The notes beneath the pieces were generated by a model that was not told the origin of the DNA, did not search any database, and saw only the letters and a program-made list of their open reading frames with translations. A program made the position numbers and the translations under genes. From Bacillus cereus group sp. RP43 (GTDB lineage: Bacteria > Bacillota > Bacilli > Bacillales > Bacillaceae_G), in the NCBI RefSeq assembly GCF_040459645.1, contig NZ_JARVHQ010000001.1, positions 372,001 through 436,000 of the forward strand: DNA of 64,000 nucleotides, in the 5' to 3' direction. Positions 1 to 10,707 of the stretch are shown piece by piece (within the stretch, counting starts at the first letter, position 1; each line of letters opens with the position of its first letter).

Positions 1-1430
1 GTTACTGGAACAAATTCCCTCACACAACGCTTACAGCTTGTGGTGAGGAAGTAGGTCTTCCAGTAGGTCAAATGGGTAACTCTGAGGTTGGTCACTTAAA
101 TATCGGTGCAGGTCGTATTGTATATCAAAGCTTAACACGCGTAAACGTTGCAATTCGTGAAGGTGAGTTCGATCAGAATGAAACTTTCCAAAATGCAATT
201 AAAAGCGTGAAAGAAAAAGGTACTGCTCTTCACTTATTCGGTTTACTTTCTGATGGTGGTGTGCACAGTCACATGAACCATATGTTTGCTCTTCTTCGCT
301 TAGCAGCAAAAGAAGGCGTGGAGAAAGTTTATATCCATGCATTCTTAGACGGCCGCGATGTTGGACCACAAACAGCAAAAGGTTATATCGATGCAACAAA
401 TGAAGTAATTAAAGAAACAGGTGTAGGACAATTCGCGACTATCTCTGGTCGTTATTACTCCATGGACCGTGACAAGCGTTGGGATCGCGTAGAAAAATGT
501 TACCGTGCTATGGTGAATGGTGAAGGACCTACTTATAAATCAGCAGAAGAGTGTGTAGAAGACTCTTATGCAAATGGTATCTACGATGAATTCGTATTGC
601 CGTCTGTAATTGTTAACGAAGATGACACGCCAGTTGCAACAATCAATAATGATGATGCAGTTATCTTCTATAACTTCCGTCCAGACCGTGCAATTCAAAT
701 TGCTCGTGTATTTACAAACGAAGACTTCCGTGAGTTCGATCGTGGTGAAAAAGTACCTCACATTCCTGAATTCGTTTGTATGACACATTTCAGTGAAACT
801 GTAGATGGTTACGTGGCATTCAAGCCAATGAACCTTGATAACACATTAGGTGAAGTTGTTGCGCAAGCGGGATTAAAGCAACTTCGCATCGCGGAAACTG
901 AAAAGTATCCGCACGTTACATTCTTCTTTAGCGGTGGTCGTGAGGCTGAATTCCCAGGAGAAGAGCGTATCTTAATTAACTCACCGAAGGTTGCAACGTA
1001 TGACTTGAAACCTGAAATGAGCATTTACGAAGTAACGGACGCTTTAGTAAATGAAATCGAAAATGATAAACATGATGTTATCATTCTTAACTTTGCAAAC
1101 TGTGATATGGTTGGCCATTCTGGGATGATGGAACCAACAATTAAAGCAGTAGAAGCAACTGACGAATGTTTAGGAAAAGTTGTAGAAGCGATTCTTGCAA
1201 AAGATGGTGTAGCACTTATTACTGCTGACCATGGTAATGCTGATCAGGAGTTAACTGCTGATGGTGGCCCAATGACAGCTCATACAACTAACCCGGTTCC
1301 TTTCATCGTTACAAAAAATGATGTTGAGCTTCGTGAAGGTGGTATTTTAGGAGATATCGCCCCAACAATGCTTACACTTTTAAATGTGGAACAACCGAAA
1401 GAAATGACAGGTAAAACAATTATTAAATAA
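1..1430 (+). CDS. gpmI: 2,3-bisphosphoglycerate-independent phosphoglycerate mutase, 5' end outside window
   Basis: Cytoplasmic glycolytic enzyme that interconverts 3- and 2-phosphoglycerate. The open frame starts at base 3 and already reads family sequence ([16 protein letters not shown]), so the start codon lies upstream of the window; the first in-frame ATG at 72 is internal. The [15 protein letters not shown] block carries the active-site serine that is phosphorylated in the Mn-dependent alkaline-phosphatase-like family, and the C-terminal TADHGNAD and AHTTNPVP blocks hold metal ligands. About 480 residues are visible, against roughly 510 for the family. It sits 30 bases upstream of eno in the same direction, the usual Bacillus glycolytic operon order. 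Confidence 0.97.
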   Translation, partial: YWNKFPHTTLTACGEEVGLPVGQMGNSEVGHLNIGAGRIVYQSLTRVNVAIREGEFDQNETFQNAIKSVKEKGTALHLFGLLSDGGVHSHMNHMFALLRLAAKEGVEKVYIHAFLDGRDVGPQTAKGYIDATNEVIKETGVGQFATISGRYYSMDRDKRWDRVEKCYRAMVNGEGPTYKSAEECVEDSYANGIYDEFVLPSVIVNEDDTPVATINNDDAVIFYNFRPDRAIQIARVFTNEDFREFDRGEKVPHIPEFVCMTHFSETVDGYVAFKPMNLDNTLGEVVAQAGLKQLRIAETEKYPHVTFFFSGGREAEFPGEERILINSPKVATYDLKPEMSIYEVTDALVNEIENDKHDVIILNFANCDMVGHSGMMEPTIKAVEATDECLGKVVEAILAKDGVALITADHGNADQELTADGGPMTAHTTNPVPFIVTKNDVELREGGILGDIAPTMLTLLNVEQPKEMTGKTIIK

Positions 1431-2756
<1,326 letters not shown>

Positions 2757-2771
2757 TTGTAGAAAATAACG

Positions 2772-2803
2772 ACAGACCGTGAGAAATCACGGTCTGTTTT
2801 TTT
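2772..2803 (+). terminator. Rho-independent terminator after eno
   Basis: An 11-bp perfect stem (ACAGACCGTGA pairing with TCACGGTCTGT) with a GAAA loop is followed by seven T. It ends the glycolytic operon, just before the convergent nucleoside hydrolase gene. Confidence 0.93.
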
Positions 2804-2806
2804 ATA

Positions 2807-3757
2807 TTAAAATTGCTCACCTGTCATAAGTGACATGAAATGTTTAAAGAAGCGGTTATAATCAAAATCAATTGCTATTTGATGACTCGGCCAATCAATA
2901 AATGGTTGCGGCTCCACTAAAGAGCGAAATTCCCCGATGCTTGCTCCCTGTGCATAAGATTCTGTCATGACAACAATCGGTGACTTGTGATACGTGAACA
3001 TAGAGTTATCAAATAAAGCGAGTATTGGTATTGTGTCATGGAAGGGGCTTCCCTTTAAATGCGGTAAGGCATCTTTATAATATCCGTAGTAATAATGATC
3101 GAATAACGGTTTGACAAGTGGAGCTTTTCCTTTTGCTTCAATGTATTCGGCCATTTCTGGTGTAATGATGGAATATTGAGTGACGTTTAATGGGTATATG
3201 TACATGTTAGCTGCGGATTGAAGTACTATATTAGCGGCAGTAGGGTCGCCATAAAAGTTTGCTTCTGAAATAGGAGTAACGTTACCGGGATGGAAAAAGG
3301 AACCGCCCATTACGTAGTAAGATTTAATTTGCTTCATTAACTGTTTGCATACAATGAATAAAATTGCTAGAGAGGTAAGTCTTCCTAAACTTACAATGAT
3401 TAATTCATCTTTATACTGTTCAATAAGAGGAATAACTTCGAAAAAATTCTCCAATTCTCCGTTAGTCACATTTCCCTTTGGAATAATTGGCCCGAGCCCC
3501 TGTTTCCCGTGTACTTCCGTAAAAAAAGCTGGAGGGGCGCCAGTAAGTGGACGCTCTGAACCACCGAATATCTTGATATTTCTATTCTTTGTTTCATGCT
3601 TAAAGAAATGAGCATTTTGTACGGCCATTTCTTTTGGAACATTGCCGTAATCCGCAACAATGCCGACGATTTCTACTTCATCGATAAAGAATGCTAAAAG
3701 GAGGGCCAGCGTATCATCAATCCCAGGATCACAAAAAATGAGAACTTTTTTGGGCAT
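2807..3757 (-). CDS. Inosine/uridine-preferring nucleoside hydrolase family protein
   Basis: Probable N-ribohydrolase that splits nucleosides into base and ribose. The 316-residue protein begins MPKKVLIFCDPGIDDTLALL, matching the Ca-binding N terminus of IU-nucleoside hydrolases: the Asp general base (residue 10) and the Asp-Asp pair (14, 15) are present. The Asp normally found two residues before the base (DxDPGxDD) is Phe8 here. A C-terminal FHDTIPILALFD segment supplies the His-Asp pair that lines the active site. The ATG follows a GGTGG site on the minus strand. It is transcribed alone, convergent with eno and divergent from cidA. Substrate is not inferable. Confidence 0.85.
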   Translation of the reverse strand: MPKKVLIFCDPGIDDTLALLLAFFIDEVEIVGIVADYGNVPKEMAVQNAHFFKHETKNRNIKIFGGSERPLTGAPPAFFTEVHGKQGLGPIIPKGNVTNGELENFFEVIPLIEQYKDELIIVSLGRLTSLAILFIVCKQLMKQIKSYYVMGGSFFHPGNVTPISEANFYGDPTAANIVLQSAANMYIYPLNVTQYSIITPEMAEYIEAKGKAPLVKPLFDHYYYGYYKDALPHLKGSPFHDTIPILALFDNSMFTYHKSPIVVMTESYAQGASIGEFRSLVEPQPFIDWPSHQIAIDFDYNRFFKHFMSLMTGEQF

Positions 3758-3968
3758 ATGTTCACCACCTATCTTATTTATATATATGTAGGCTTAAGGA
3801 TAGGAAGAATAAGAAGATTATTTTCTTACAATAACAACCTTGTAAATTCAGAAAATATAAACTTCTCACATTAGGTCAAGGTTTTTGACGTAATTTCAGT
3901 TTGAAAACGCAGTCATATCAAGGGTGTAAGCGCATAACAGGAGTGATTTTTGCTGTCAAGTTGATAAA

Positions 3969-3997
3969 TTGCAGCTTTTTACAATTTATACTATGAT
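3969..3997 (+). promoter_or_regulatory. Candidate sigma-A promoter for cidAB
   Basis: TTGCAG and TATGAT are separated by 17 bases, about 45 bases before the start of the holin-like gene. The rest of the roughly 280-base gap to the divergent nucleoside hydrolase shows no other clear signal. Confidence 0.55.
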
Positions 3998-4041
3998 AAA
4001 GATATTAACAGAAGATCGTATAAACATGAGGGATGATGAAC

Positions 4042-4410
4042 ATGAAACTTACAAAGATTCTTGTCCAAATTTCTGCTCTTTATGTATTTTATATGGTTGG
4101 AAATTGGGTACAAGAAATGTTGAATATTCCGATTCCAGGAAGTTTGATTGGGATGTTCCTCCTACTTGTTTTACTTAGCCTAAAAGTACTTCCAGTAAAA
4201 TGGTTTGATTTAGGAGCAGAAACACTCGTTGCTATTATGCCGTTTTTATTAATTCCGCCAACGCTTGGCTTAATGAATTACGGTGCTTTTTTTATGAGTA
4301 AAGGAATTTCTCTTTTCATTACAGTTGTAGCGAGTACGTTTTTAATTATTATTGTCGCAGGGCATACAGGACAATATCTTGCGAATAGAAAGGAAAAAGA
4401 GACACAATGA
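4042..4410 (+). CDS. cidA: CidA/LrgA family holin-like protein
   Basis: Small integral membrane protein of the CidA/LrgA family, thought to act with a CidB/LrgB partner on membrane permeability, autolysis and overflow-metabolite export. From the ATG at 4042 it has 122 residues with about four hydrophobic segments and the family motif NIPIPGSLIGMFLL. Upstream ATGs at 4033 and 4036 touch the GAGGG site, so 4042, nine bases downstream, is the better start. It overlaps the next gene by four bases (ATGA), so the pair is translationally coupled. B. cereus genomes carry more than one such pair; which paralogue this is cannot be told here. Confidence 0.85.
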   Translation: MKLTKILVQISALYVFYMVGNWVQEMLNIPIPGSLIGMFLLLVLLSLKVLPVKWFDLGAETLVAIMPFLLIPPTLGLMNYGAFFMSKGISLFITVVASTFLIIIVAGHTGQYLANRKEKETQ

Positions 4411-5099
4411 GCCAAATATTAATCGGAATCGGTTGGGTTCTTTTTACGGTGCTATTATATCAATTATCTAAAAAAATCTACAAATTATTTCCAACACCAT
4501 TTACCATTCCAATGCTTGTTGCAACAGGATTAATGGCTTTCTTATTTATAATGCTTGATATACCATATCAAAATTATATGGAGAGTGGTGGTGGCTGGAT
4601 TGCGAAGCTACTCGGACCAGGTGTTGTAGCATTTGCAATCCCGCTTTATAAACAACGTCATGTTCTGCAAAAATATGTTGTACCAATTGCTGGTGGTGTA
4701 TTAGTAGGTACAACAGTTGCTATTGCAAGTGATTTGGCTATTGCCACACTTATGGGAACAGATAAAAGCTTAATTTTATCTTCTTTACCAAAATCAGTGA
4801 CAATGCCAGTTGCGATGAGTGTATCTGAACAAGTTGGTGGTGTCCCGTCCTTAACAGCGGCCTTCGTCGTTATCGCAGGTATTACTGGAACGATTTCAGG
4901 ACCAATTTTGTTAAAATGGAGCCGCGTTACAAACTCAGTTGGTAAAGGCATTGGCTTTGGATGTGCGTCTCATATTATGGGTGTTATGAGAGCGATGAAA
5001 AATAATGAGCATGAAGGTGTTATTGGATCGGTAACAATGACATTAACAGCAATTTTGACATGTTTGCTCGGACCGTTATTCGCAATGATGTTCATGTAA
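4407..5099 (+). CDS. cidB: CidB/LrgB family membrane protein
   Basis: Partner of the preceding CidA-like protein. The 230-residue sequence has about six membrane segments and the LrgB hallmarks SLPKSVTMPVAM and ASHIMGVMRA, where the family has a conserved Lys-Ser-Val-Thr motif and a His near the end. The start ATG overlaps the stop of cidA, and a terminator follows, so the operon is just these two genes. Family members have been linked to holin-like activity and, in other bacteria and chloroplasts, to glycolate or pyruvate transport; the actual substrate here is unknown. Confidence 0.88.
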   Translation: MSQILIGIGWVLFTVLLYQLSKKIYKLFPTPFTIPMLVATGLMAFLFIMLDIPYQNYMESGGGWIAKLLGPGVVAFAIPLYKQRHVLQKYVVPIAGGVLVGTTVAIASDLAIATLMGTDKSLILSSLPKSVTMPVAMSVSEQVGGVPSLTAAFVVIAGITGTISGPILLKWSRVTNSVGKGIGFGCASHIMGVMRAMKNNEHEGVIGSVTMTLTAILTCLLGPLFAMMFM

Positions 5100-5103
5100 T
5101 AGA

Positions 5104-5145
5104 AGAAAAGCGAGAGCGATTCTGTAGCTCTCGCTTTTCTATAGG
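5104..5145 (+). terminator. Terminator after cidB
   Basis: A 14-bp perfect inverted repeat (AGAAAAGCGAGAGC / GCTCTCGCTTTTCT) with a nine-base loop. Its internal A and T runs could terminate in either direction. Confidence 0.85.
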
Positions 5146-5193
5146 ATTTATGCTACATTTAAAATAACTGAATCTTTGTAGGAGGTACGCCAA

Positions 5194-5427
5194 GTGCATA
5201 CGTTATTATCAGTTTTACTTATTATTGTATCGATTTTAATGATTGTTATGGTACTTATGCAGTCTAGTAATAGCTCAGGCCTTTCAGGTGCAATTTCAGG
5301 CGGTGCAGAGCAATTATTTGGTAAGCAAAAAGCACGTGGAATTGAAGCGGTATTAAACCGTGTTACAGTTGTTTTAGCTGTGTTGTTCTTTGTACTAACA
5401 ATTGCTGTTACGTACCTAAACTTATAA
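5194..5427 (+). CDS. secG: Preprotein translocase subunit SecG
   Basis: Small membrane subunit of the SecYEG export channel. Its 77 residues form two hydrophobic helices (about 3-22 and 52-74) joined by the conserved cytoplasmic [22 protein letters not shown] loop typical of Gram-positive SecG (written here in part: [10 protein letters not shown]). The start is GTG, fixed by TAGGAGGT six bases upstream. Its place just upstream of est, rnr, smpB and ssrA is the normal Bacillus order. Confidence 0.95.
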   Translation: MHTLLSVLLIIVSILMIVMVLMQSSNSSGLSGAISGGAEQLFGKQKARGIEAVLNRVTVVLAVLFFVLTIAVTYLNL

Positions 5428-5432
5428 AATTA

Positions 5433-5478
5433 AAAGAAGAAGCGTTAGCGGATTATGCTAAAGGTTCTTCTTTTTTTT
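5433..5478 (+). terminator. Terminator after secG
   Basis: A 15-bp stem with two mismatches (AGAAGAAGCGTTAGC / GCTAAAGGTTCTTCT) followed by eight T. Confidence 0.8.
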
Positions 5479-5585
5479 ATTTGCTATTCGAAAAAAGTTT
5501 CTAATTAGATTATAGAATTATAAATATGGTACACTAAGAATAGAAAGAATACGACTAGATTACAGAAGAGAAAGAGGAGAAGTAC

Positions 5586-6329
5586 ATGATGAAATTAGCA
5601 TCTCCAAAACCATTTACATTTGAAGGTGGAGACCGCGCTGTTTTATTATTACATGGATTCACAGGGAACTCAGCTGATGTACGCATGCTAGGGCGTTTCT
5701 TAGAGAAGAAAGGCTATACTTGTCATGCGCCAATTTATAAAGGACACGGCGTACCACCAGAAGAGCTTGTTCATACAGGTCCTGAAGACTGGTGGAAAGA
5801 TGTAATGAATGCCTATCAGCATTTAAAAGATCAAGGTTACGAGAAAATAGCTGCGGTTGGATTATCATTAGGCGGAGTATTCTCATTAAAACTTGCTTAT
5901 ACATTACCGATTTTAGGTGTTGTACCAATGTGTGCACCGATGTACATTAAAAGTGAAGAAATTATGTACCAAGGTATATTGGCATATGCCCGCGAATATA
6001 AAAAGCGTGAGCAAAAATCACCAGAACGAATTGAGCAGGAAATGTTTGAATTTAAACAGACACCGATGAATACATTAAAAGCATTACAAGAGTTGATTCG
6101 TGACGTACGCAATAATGTTGATATGATTTATGCTCCAACATTCGTTGTACAAGCACGCCATGATGAGATGATTAATACAGACAGTGCTAACATTATTTAT
6201 AACGGTGTAGAATCTACGTTAAAAGACATTAAATGGTATGAAGACTCTACGCATGTCATTACACTTGATAAAGAACGTGATGTGCTACATGAGGATGTAT
6301 ATAACTTCTTGGAGCAACTAGATTGGTAA
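5586..6329 (+). CDS. est: Carboxylesterase, Est30 type
   Basis: Alpha/beta-hydrolase that cleaves short- to medium-chain carboxylic esters in the cytoplasm. The 247-residue protein matches the Geobacillus Est30 family in length and catalytic layout: nucleophile Ser94 in GLSLGG, Asp193 in ARHDEMIN and His222 in DSTHVIT; the oxyanion-hole loop is LLHGFTG near residue 24. An AGAGGAGAA site precedes ATG ATG. It lies between secG and rnr in the conserved secG-est-rnr-smpB cluster, but the terminators on both sides imply separate transcription. The physiological substrate is unknown. Confidence 0.92.
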   Translation: MMKLASPKPFTFEGGDRAVLLLHGFTGNSADVRMLGRFLEKKGYTCHAPIYKGHGVPPEELVHTGPEDWWKDVMNAYQHLKDQGYEKIAAVGLSLGGVFSLKLAYTLPILGVVPMCAPMYIKSEEIMYQGILAYAREYKKREQKSPERIEQEMFEFKQTPMNTLKALQELIRDVRNNVDMIYAPTFVVQARHDEMINTDSANIIYNGVESTLKDIKWYEDSTHVITLDKERDVLHEDVYNFLEQLDW

Positions 6330-6350
6330 GGTCTAGTTGCCTCTTTTTTT
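6313..6350 (+). terminator. Terminator overlapping the end of est
   Basis: GCAACTAGA pairs with TCTAGTTGC across the stop codon and is followed by CTCTTTTTTT. Confidence 0.8.
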
Positions 6351-6362
6351 CATAAGGGAATT

Positions 6363-6481
6363 TTTATCCCGCTATTTGTGGGCTAATAATCAGTGGGGAC
6401 GGACAAAAAACCACTGGTTAAAGTTTCACTTTATGAAAGCTGTAAAAAATCATTGGGAGATGATTAAAGTTTCGCTTTATA
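6363..6481 (+). repeat. bcr1 repeat, internally deleted, with a second 3' end
   Basis: TTTATCCCGCTATTTG opens the element, and GTTTCACTTTAT closes it at 6434, giving about 72 bases instead of about 160: the central part with the long stem is missing. A further copy of the 3' end (GATTAAAGTTTCGCTTTAT) follows at 6463-6481. The whole lies in the est-rnr gap. Confidence 0.8.
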
Positions 6482-6539
6482 CATCCCCCATCTTTCGGAT
6501 ACACTAAATAATATAAGGGTTTAAAGGAGGTATTTCTAC

Positions 6540-8972
6540 TTGGAAGAAATCATACAAGAACATATTGATAAGTTGTTATTATTTATGAGAGAAGAAGCGT
6601 ATAAACCGTTAACGATACAAGAATTAGAAGCTGCATTTGGAATCGAAGGCTCTGAGGGCTTTAAAGATTTCGTAAAGGCACTTGTAATGATGGAAGAGAA
6701 GGGGCTTGTTATCCGCACACGTAGTAATCGCTACGGTCTTCCAGAAAAAATGAACTTAGTACGTGGTAAATTAATTGGGCACGCACGTGGTTTTGCGTTC
6801 GTTGTTCCAGAAGAGAAGAAAACGGGAGATGATGATCTTTTCATCCCGCCTACAGAATTAAATGGTGCACTTCATGGTGATACAGTATTAGCACGTGTTA
6901 GCGCGCAATCAAGTGGATCACGCCAAGAAGGCGCGATTGTTCGTATTTTAGAGCGTGGAACGAAGGAACTAGTTGGTACATATACAGAATCGAAAAACTT
7001 TGGGTTTGTTGTACCTGATAATAAGCGCTGGACAAGTGACATTTTCATCTTGAAAAGCGCATCAATGGGTGCTGTAGAAGGTCATAAAGTCGTTGTGAAA
7101 ATTACGAGCTACCCAGAGAACCGTTTAAGCGCAGAAGGTGAAGTTATTCAAATTTTAGGTCATAAAAATGACCCAGGGGTAGATATTTTATCTGTCATTC
7201 ATAAACATCATTTACCATTAGCCTTCCCTGAAGAAGTTATGGAGCATGCAAACAGTGTACCAGAAACGATTTCAGAAGAAGATATAAAAGATCGCCGTGA
7301 TTTACGTGATCAAATGATTGTAACGATTGATGGTGCAGATGCAAAAGACTTAGATGACGCTGTTACAGTAACGAAGCTTGAGAACGGTAACTATAAGCTT
7401 GGCGTTCATATTGCGGATGTAAGTCATTACGTTCAAGAAGGTTCTCCAATTGATGTTGAAGCAGCGGAGAGAGCAACGAGTGTATATCTTGTAGACCGTG
7501 TAATTCCGATGATTCCGCATCGTTTATCAAACGGTATTTGTTCATTAAATCCGAAAGTAGACCGTCTGACACTATCTTGTGAAATGGAAATCAACAATCT
7601 AGGTGATGTTGTAAAACACGAGATTTTCCAAAGTGTAATTAAAACGACAGAGCGTATGACGTATGCTGACGTAAGAAGCATTTTAGAAGATGAAGACGAA
7701 GCACTAATTGAACGTTACGAGCCGCTAGTACCAATGTTTAAAGAAATGGGGCAGTTAGCACAAATTTTACGTGAAAAACGTATGCGCCGCGGTGCGATTG
7801 ACTTTGACTTTAAAGAAGCGAAAGTACTAGTAGATGAAGAAGGAAAACCGACTGATGTTGTCATGCGTGATCGTTCTGTATCAGAGAAGTTAATCGAAGA
7901 GTTTATGCTTGTTGCGAACGAAACAGTAGCTGAGCATTTCCACTGGATGAACGTACCGTTTATGTACCGTGTCCATGAAGATCCGAAAGAAGATAAGCTT
8001 GAGCGTTTCTTCGAGTTTGTAACAAACTTCGGATATGCAGTAAAAGGACGTGCGAATGAAATACATCCTCGTGCATTGCAGCAAATTCTTGAAATGGTTC
8101 AAGGTCAGCCGGAAGAAATAGTCATTTCAACAGTTATGCTTCGTTCTATGAAGCAAGCACGTTACGATTCGGACAGTTTAGGACATTTCGGTTTATCAAC
8201 TGAGTTCTACACGCATTTCACATCGCCAATTCGTCGTTACCCAGATACGATTGTTCATAGATTGATTCGTGAATACATCATTAATGGTAAAGTAGACAAC
8301 GAAACGCAAGCGAAATGGCGTGAAAACTTACCTGAGATTGCAGAGCACTCTTCTAATATGGAACGCCGTGCTGTTGAAGCTGAGCGTGAAACAGACGAAC
8401 TGAAAAAAGCAGAATATATGCTTGATAAGATCGGTGAAGAGTATGACGGTATGATTAGCTCTGTAACAAACTTCGGTTTATTCGTAGAGCTTCCAAATAC
8501 AATTGAAGGTCTTGTACATGTTAGCTATTTAACAGATGACTACTACCGTTATGACGAAAAACATTTTGCGATGATCGGAGAACGTACAGGTAACGTATTC
8601 CGCATCGGTGACGAAATTACAATTCGTGTTATTAACGTAAATAAAGACGAGCGCGCAATCGACTTTGAAATCGTCGGCATGAAAGGCACACCTCGTCGTA
8701 AGTTCAAAGATCGTCCAGTTGTGATTGAACAGCCAAGAACAGGCAGAAAGAAGCGCGGTGGACGTAGCGAACGTAGTAATGAGCGCGGTGGCGAACGCGG
8801 CACAGGAAGAAAGTTTGATCGTGGTGGACAAGGAAAAGGAAAAGCATCAGCATCTACATCTGCATCCGCTAGTCAGCCAGGTAAAAAAGATAGTAATAGT
8901 AATGGCAAGAAGAAAAAAGGCTTCTTTGAAAATGTACCAGGATTCAAGAAGAAAAAGAAAAAGCGTAAGTAA
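6540..8972 (+). CDS. rnr: Ribonuclease R
   Basis: Processive 3'-5' exoribonuclease that degrades structured RNA and, with SmpB and tmRNA, non-stop mRNA. The 810 residues show an N-terminal winged-helix segment, cold-shock OB domains, the RNB catalytic domain with the [12 protein letters not shown] acidic cluster (about 264-275) and [15 protein letters not shown] [17 protein letters not shown], an S1 domain from about 640, and a lysine/arginine-rich tail ending KKKKKKRK. The start is TTG at 6540, set by AAAGGAGG nine bases upstream. smpB and ssrA follow, so three components of ribosome rescue are together. Confidence 0.96.
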   Translation: MEEIIQEHIDKLLLFMREEAYKPLTIQELEAAFGIEGSEGFKDFVKALVMMEEKGLVIRTRSNRYGLPEKMNLVRGKLIGHARGFAFVVPEEKKTGDDDLFIPPTELNGALHGDTVLARVSAQSSGSRQEGAIVRILERGTKELVGTYTESKNFGFVVPDNKRWTSDIFILKSASMGAVEGHKVVVKITSYPENRLSAEGEVIQILGHKNDPGVDILSVIHKHHLPLAFPEEVMEHANSVPETISEEDIKDRRDLRDQMIVTIDGADAKDLDDAVTVTKLENGNYKLGVHIADVSHYVQEGSPIDVEAAERATSVYLVDRVIPMIPHRLSNGICSLNPKVDRLTLSCEMEINNLGDVVKHEIFQSVIKTTERMTYADVRSILEDEDEALIERYEPLVPMFKEMGQLAQILREKRMRRGAIDFDFKEAKVLVDEEGKPTDVVMRDRSVSEKLIEEFMLVANETVAEHFHWMNVPFMYRVHEDPKEDKLERFFEFVTNFGYAVKGRANEIHPRALQQILEMVQGQPEEIVISTVMLRSMKQARYDSDSLGHFGLSTEFYTHFTSPIRRYPDTIVHRLIREYIINGKVDNETQAKWRENLPEIAEHSSNMERRAVEAERETDELKKAEYMLDKIGEEYDGMISSVTNFGLFVELPNTIEGLVHVSYLTDDYYRYDEKHFAMIGERTGNVFRIGDEITIRVINVNKDERAIDFEIVGMKGTPRRKFKDRPVVIEQPRTGRKKRGGRSERSNERGGERGTGRKFDRGGQGKGKASASTSASASQPGKKDSNSNGKKKKGFFENVPGFKKKKKKRK

Positions 8973-8974
8973 GA

Positions 8975-9146
8975 AAAGAATGGCTTCGCTTTGAAACAAG
9001 CGGGGTCTTTCGCTTTTTGTGATAATCCAGCTACAGTGGCTAGAATCTATTGGTCATTTCGCTCCCTCGGACGAAGCAAAAAGCGCTTCTCTGTTGGGGG
9101 CTCCACTGTCCAAAGATTCTGAGCGAGCCACTTTCGCTTTTTGTTT
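8975..9146 (+). repeat. Single divergent copy of the dispersed repeat that is tandem at 49.8-50.6 kb
   Basis: From about 9024 the order of blocks (ATCCAGCT, CGGCTAGAA-like GTGGCTAGAAT, CATTTCGCTC, GAAGCAAAAAGCGC, GGGGGCTCCA, TGAGCGAGCC, TTTCGCTTTT) follows the 123-bp unit found at 49849-50610. A preceding piece (8980-9022) repeats the end block, GGGTCTTTCGCTTTTTG. It separates rnr from smpB and includes no gene. Confidence 0.7.
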
Positions 9147-9185
9147 ACATTTGTTACAATAGTAAAAATAGAGGAGGGACGTTAT

Positions 9186-9653
9186 ATGCCAAAAGGTACA
9201 GGTAAGGTTATTGCGCAAAATAAAAAAGCATTTCATGATTATTTTATCGAAGAAACATACGAAGCAGGGCTTGTCCTTCAAGGAACGGAAATTAAGTCGA
9301 TTCGCGCTGGACGCGTGAACTTGAAAGATGCGTTTGCACGTATACATAATGGTGAAGTATGGGTTCATAATATGCATATTAATACGTACGAACAAGGGAA
9401 TCGTTTCAACCATGATCCGCTTCGTACGAGAAAATTACTTCTTCATAAAAAAGAAATTGATAAACTGGCGGGAGCTGCAAAAGAAACAGGTTACGCATTA
9501 GTTCCACTTAGAATCTATTTGAAAAATGGATTTGCAAAGATGGCACTTGGTTTAGCAAAAGGTAAGAAACAATATGATAAACGTCACGATTTAAAAGAGA
9601 AAGAAGCGAAACGTGAAATTGCACGCGTGTTCCGTGATCGCCAAAAGATGTAA
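9186..9653 (+). CDS. smpB: SsrA-binding protein SmpB
   Basis: Binds the tRNA-like domain of tmRNA and takes it to stalled ribosomes for trans-translation. From ATG 9186 it has 155 residues ([20 protein letters not shown]...), the usual size. The oligonucleotide-binding-fold core has [10 protein letters not shown] and the C-terminal tail [18 protein letters not shown] that enters the mRNA channel. An open frame extends 45 bases upstream, but GAGGAGGGA lies eight bases before 9186, fixing the start. It is 125 bases upstream of ssrA, its RNA partner. Confidence 0.97.
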   Translation: MPKGTGKVIAQNKKAFHDYFIEETYEAGLVLQGTEIKSIRAGRVNLKDAFARIHNGEVWVHNMHINTYEQGNRFNHDPLRTRKLLLHKKEIDKLAGAAKETGYALVPLRIYLKNGFAKMALGLAKGKKQYDKRHDLKEKEAKREIARVFRDRQKM

Positions 9654-9778
9654 TACAGATATTTACATTTGTAAAACGGCGCGCGTATGATATAATAACT
9701 TATGTAAGGTTGTTGCACATTGAAAAACAGCTCTTAGTAGCTATCACGATATTTCTTCGTATGCTCCATTTTTATCAT

Positions 9779-10133
9779 GGGGACGTTACGGATTCGACAG
9801 GGATAGTTCGAGCTTAGGTTGCGAGTCGAGGGGATCGGCCTCGTTAAAACGTCAAAGCCTATAATTGGCAAACAAAACAATCTTTCTTTAGCTGCTTAAT
9901 TGCACTAAAGGTTCCTCCCTCCATCGTCCATGTGGTAGGGTAAGGGACTCAAACTAAGTGGACTACGCCGGAGTTCGCCGTCTGAGGGCGAAGGAAGAGA
10001 ACAATCAGACTAGCAACTTGGAAGCCTGTCGATAGGCCGAAGAGTTCGCGAAATGCTAATATATCGACTACACTCGTAGAAGCTTAAGTGCCGATATTTT
10101 TGGACGTGGGTTCGACTCCCACCGTCTCCACCA
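9779..10133 (+). ncRNA. ssrA: Transfer-messenger RNA (tmRNA)
   Basis: The 5' end GGGGACGTTACGGATTCGAC and 3' end GGTTCGACTCCCACCGTCTCCACCA-type T-arm plus acceptor (seen as GTTCGACTCCCACCG and CTCCACCA) form the tRNA-like domain. The resume codon region at 9867 reads GGC AAA CAA AAC AAT CTT TCT TTA GCT GCT TAA, giving the degradation tag (A)GKQNNLSLAA, the form found in the B. cereus group. CCA is encoded. The length of 355 bases is normal. It works with SmpB and RNase R encoded immediately upstream. Confidence 0.97.
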
Positions 10134-10167
10134 ATACATATTTGGTGGTTTTTTATTTTATATGATA

Positions 10168-10208
10168 TGAACCATAACTTTGCCAGATTGGCGGGGTTAT
10201 GGTTCTTT
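10168..10208 (+). terminator. Terminator downstream of ssrA
   Basis: GAACCATAACTTTGCC pairs with GGCGGGGTTATGGTTC through three G-U wobbles, followed by TTTTTG. A third copy of an arm (GGCAAAGTTATGGTTC, 10218-10233) follows and could form an alternative pairing. Confidence 0.75.
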
Positions 10209-10212
10209 TTGT

Positions 10213-10707
10213 TTGCGGCAAAGTTATGGTTCTAAAAATAGAATGTATCTAATTCTTCGGTTCTTTCAATTCCATTCTCAGTACACCTTGTGTGTGTTAT
10301 CCCCTAACGATCACAATTTTATCTAAAATAAACAACAACAAAATCACTTCTACACAAGTATTTATAAGCAGAAAAATAGAAAGAATACCGTTTTTTTGTT
10401 TTGTGTTTTTATAAAATGTTTAAGTTGATGGGGGTGGGGTGGTACCCCTGAAACAGAAAATGAAGAAATAGTTATTGATGATAAGCGGGTAGATACTATA
10501 GCTGCCCCTTAATGATTAAATAATATTTATTTAAATCTTCATATATTTTGTGTTTTCATCCATATCTATTGTAAGATTATATAGAGTTCTCCTAATAAGC
10601 TGTTTTAATGGTTTTTTTAGGAATTTAATATTTATAAATCTTAAATTATTTTTTTGAGATAATTTTTTTATCTAACTAAGTTATATTGAAGTAGAGGTGA
10701 ACCATCG
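10213..10707. other. Gene-poor interval after ssrA with a coding-like remnant
   Basis: About 500 AT-rich bases hold no complete gene. A short open stretch at 10429-10512 reads ...GGTPETENEEIVIDDKRV...TIAAP then stop, preceded directly by a stop codon and without any start; it looks like the 3' end of a lost gene. The 3' end of ssrA is a common integration site for genomic islands, so the interval may be an excision or decay scar. That is inference. Confidence 0.4.

Noticed and set aside
72..1430. gpmI starting at ATG 72
   Set aside because: The frame upstream to base 3 encodes conserved family sequence, so 72 is internal and the gene is cut by the window edge.
8725..8994. 89-codon plus frame at the end of rnr
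   Set aside because: It is a shadow in the lysine/arginine-rich tail of RNase R.
9054..9413. 119-codon minus frame opposite smpB
   Set aside because: It lies antisense to smpB and the repeat, with no start signal.
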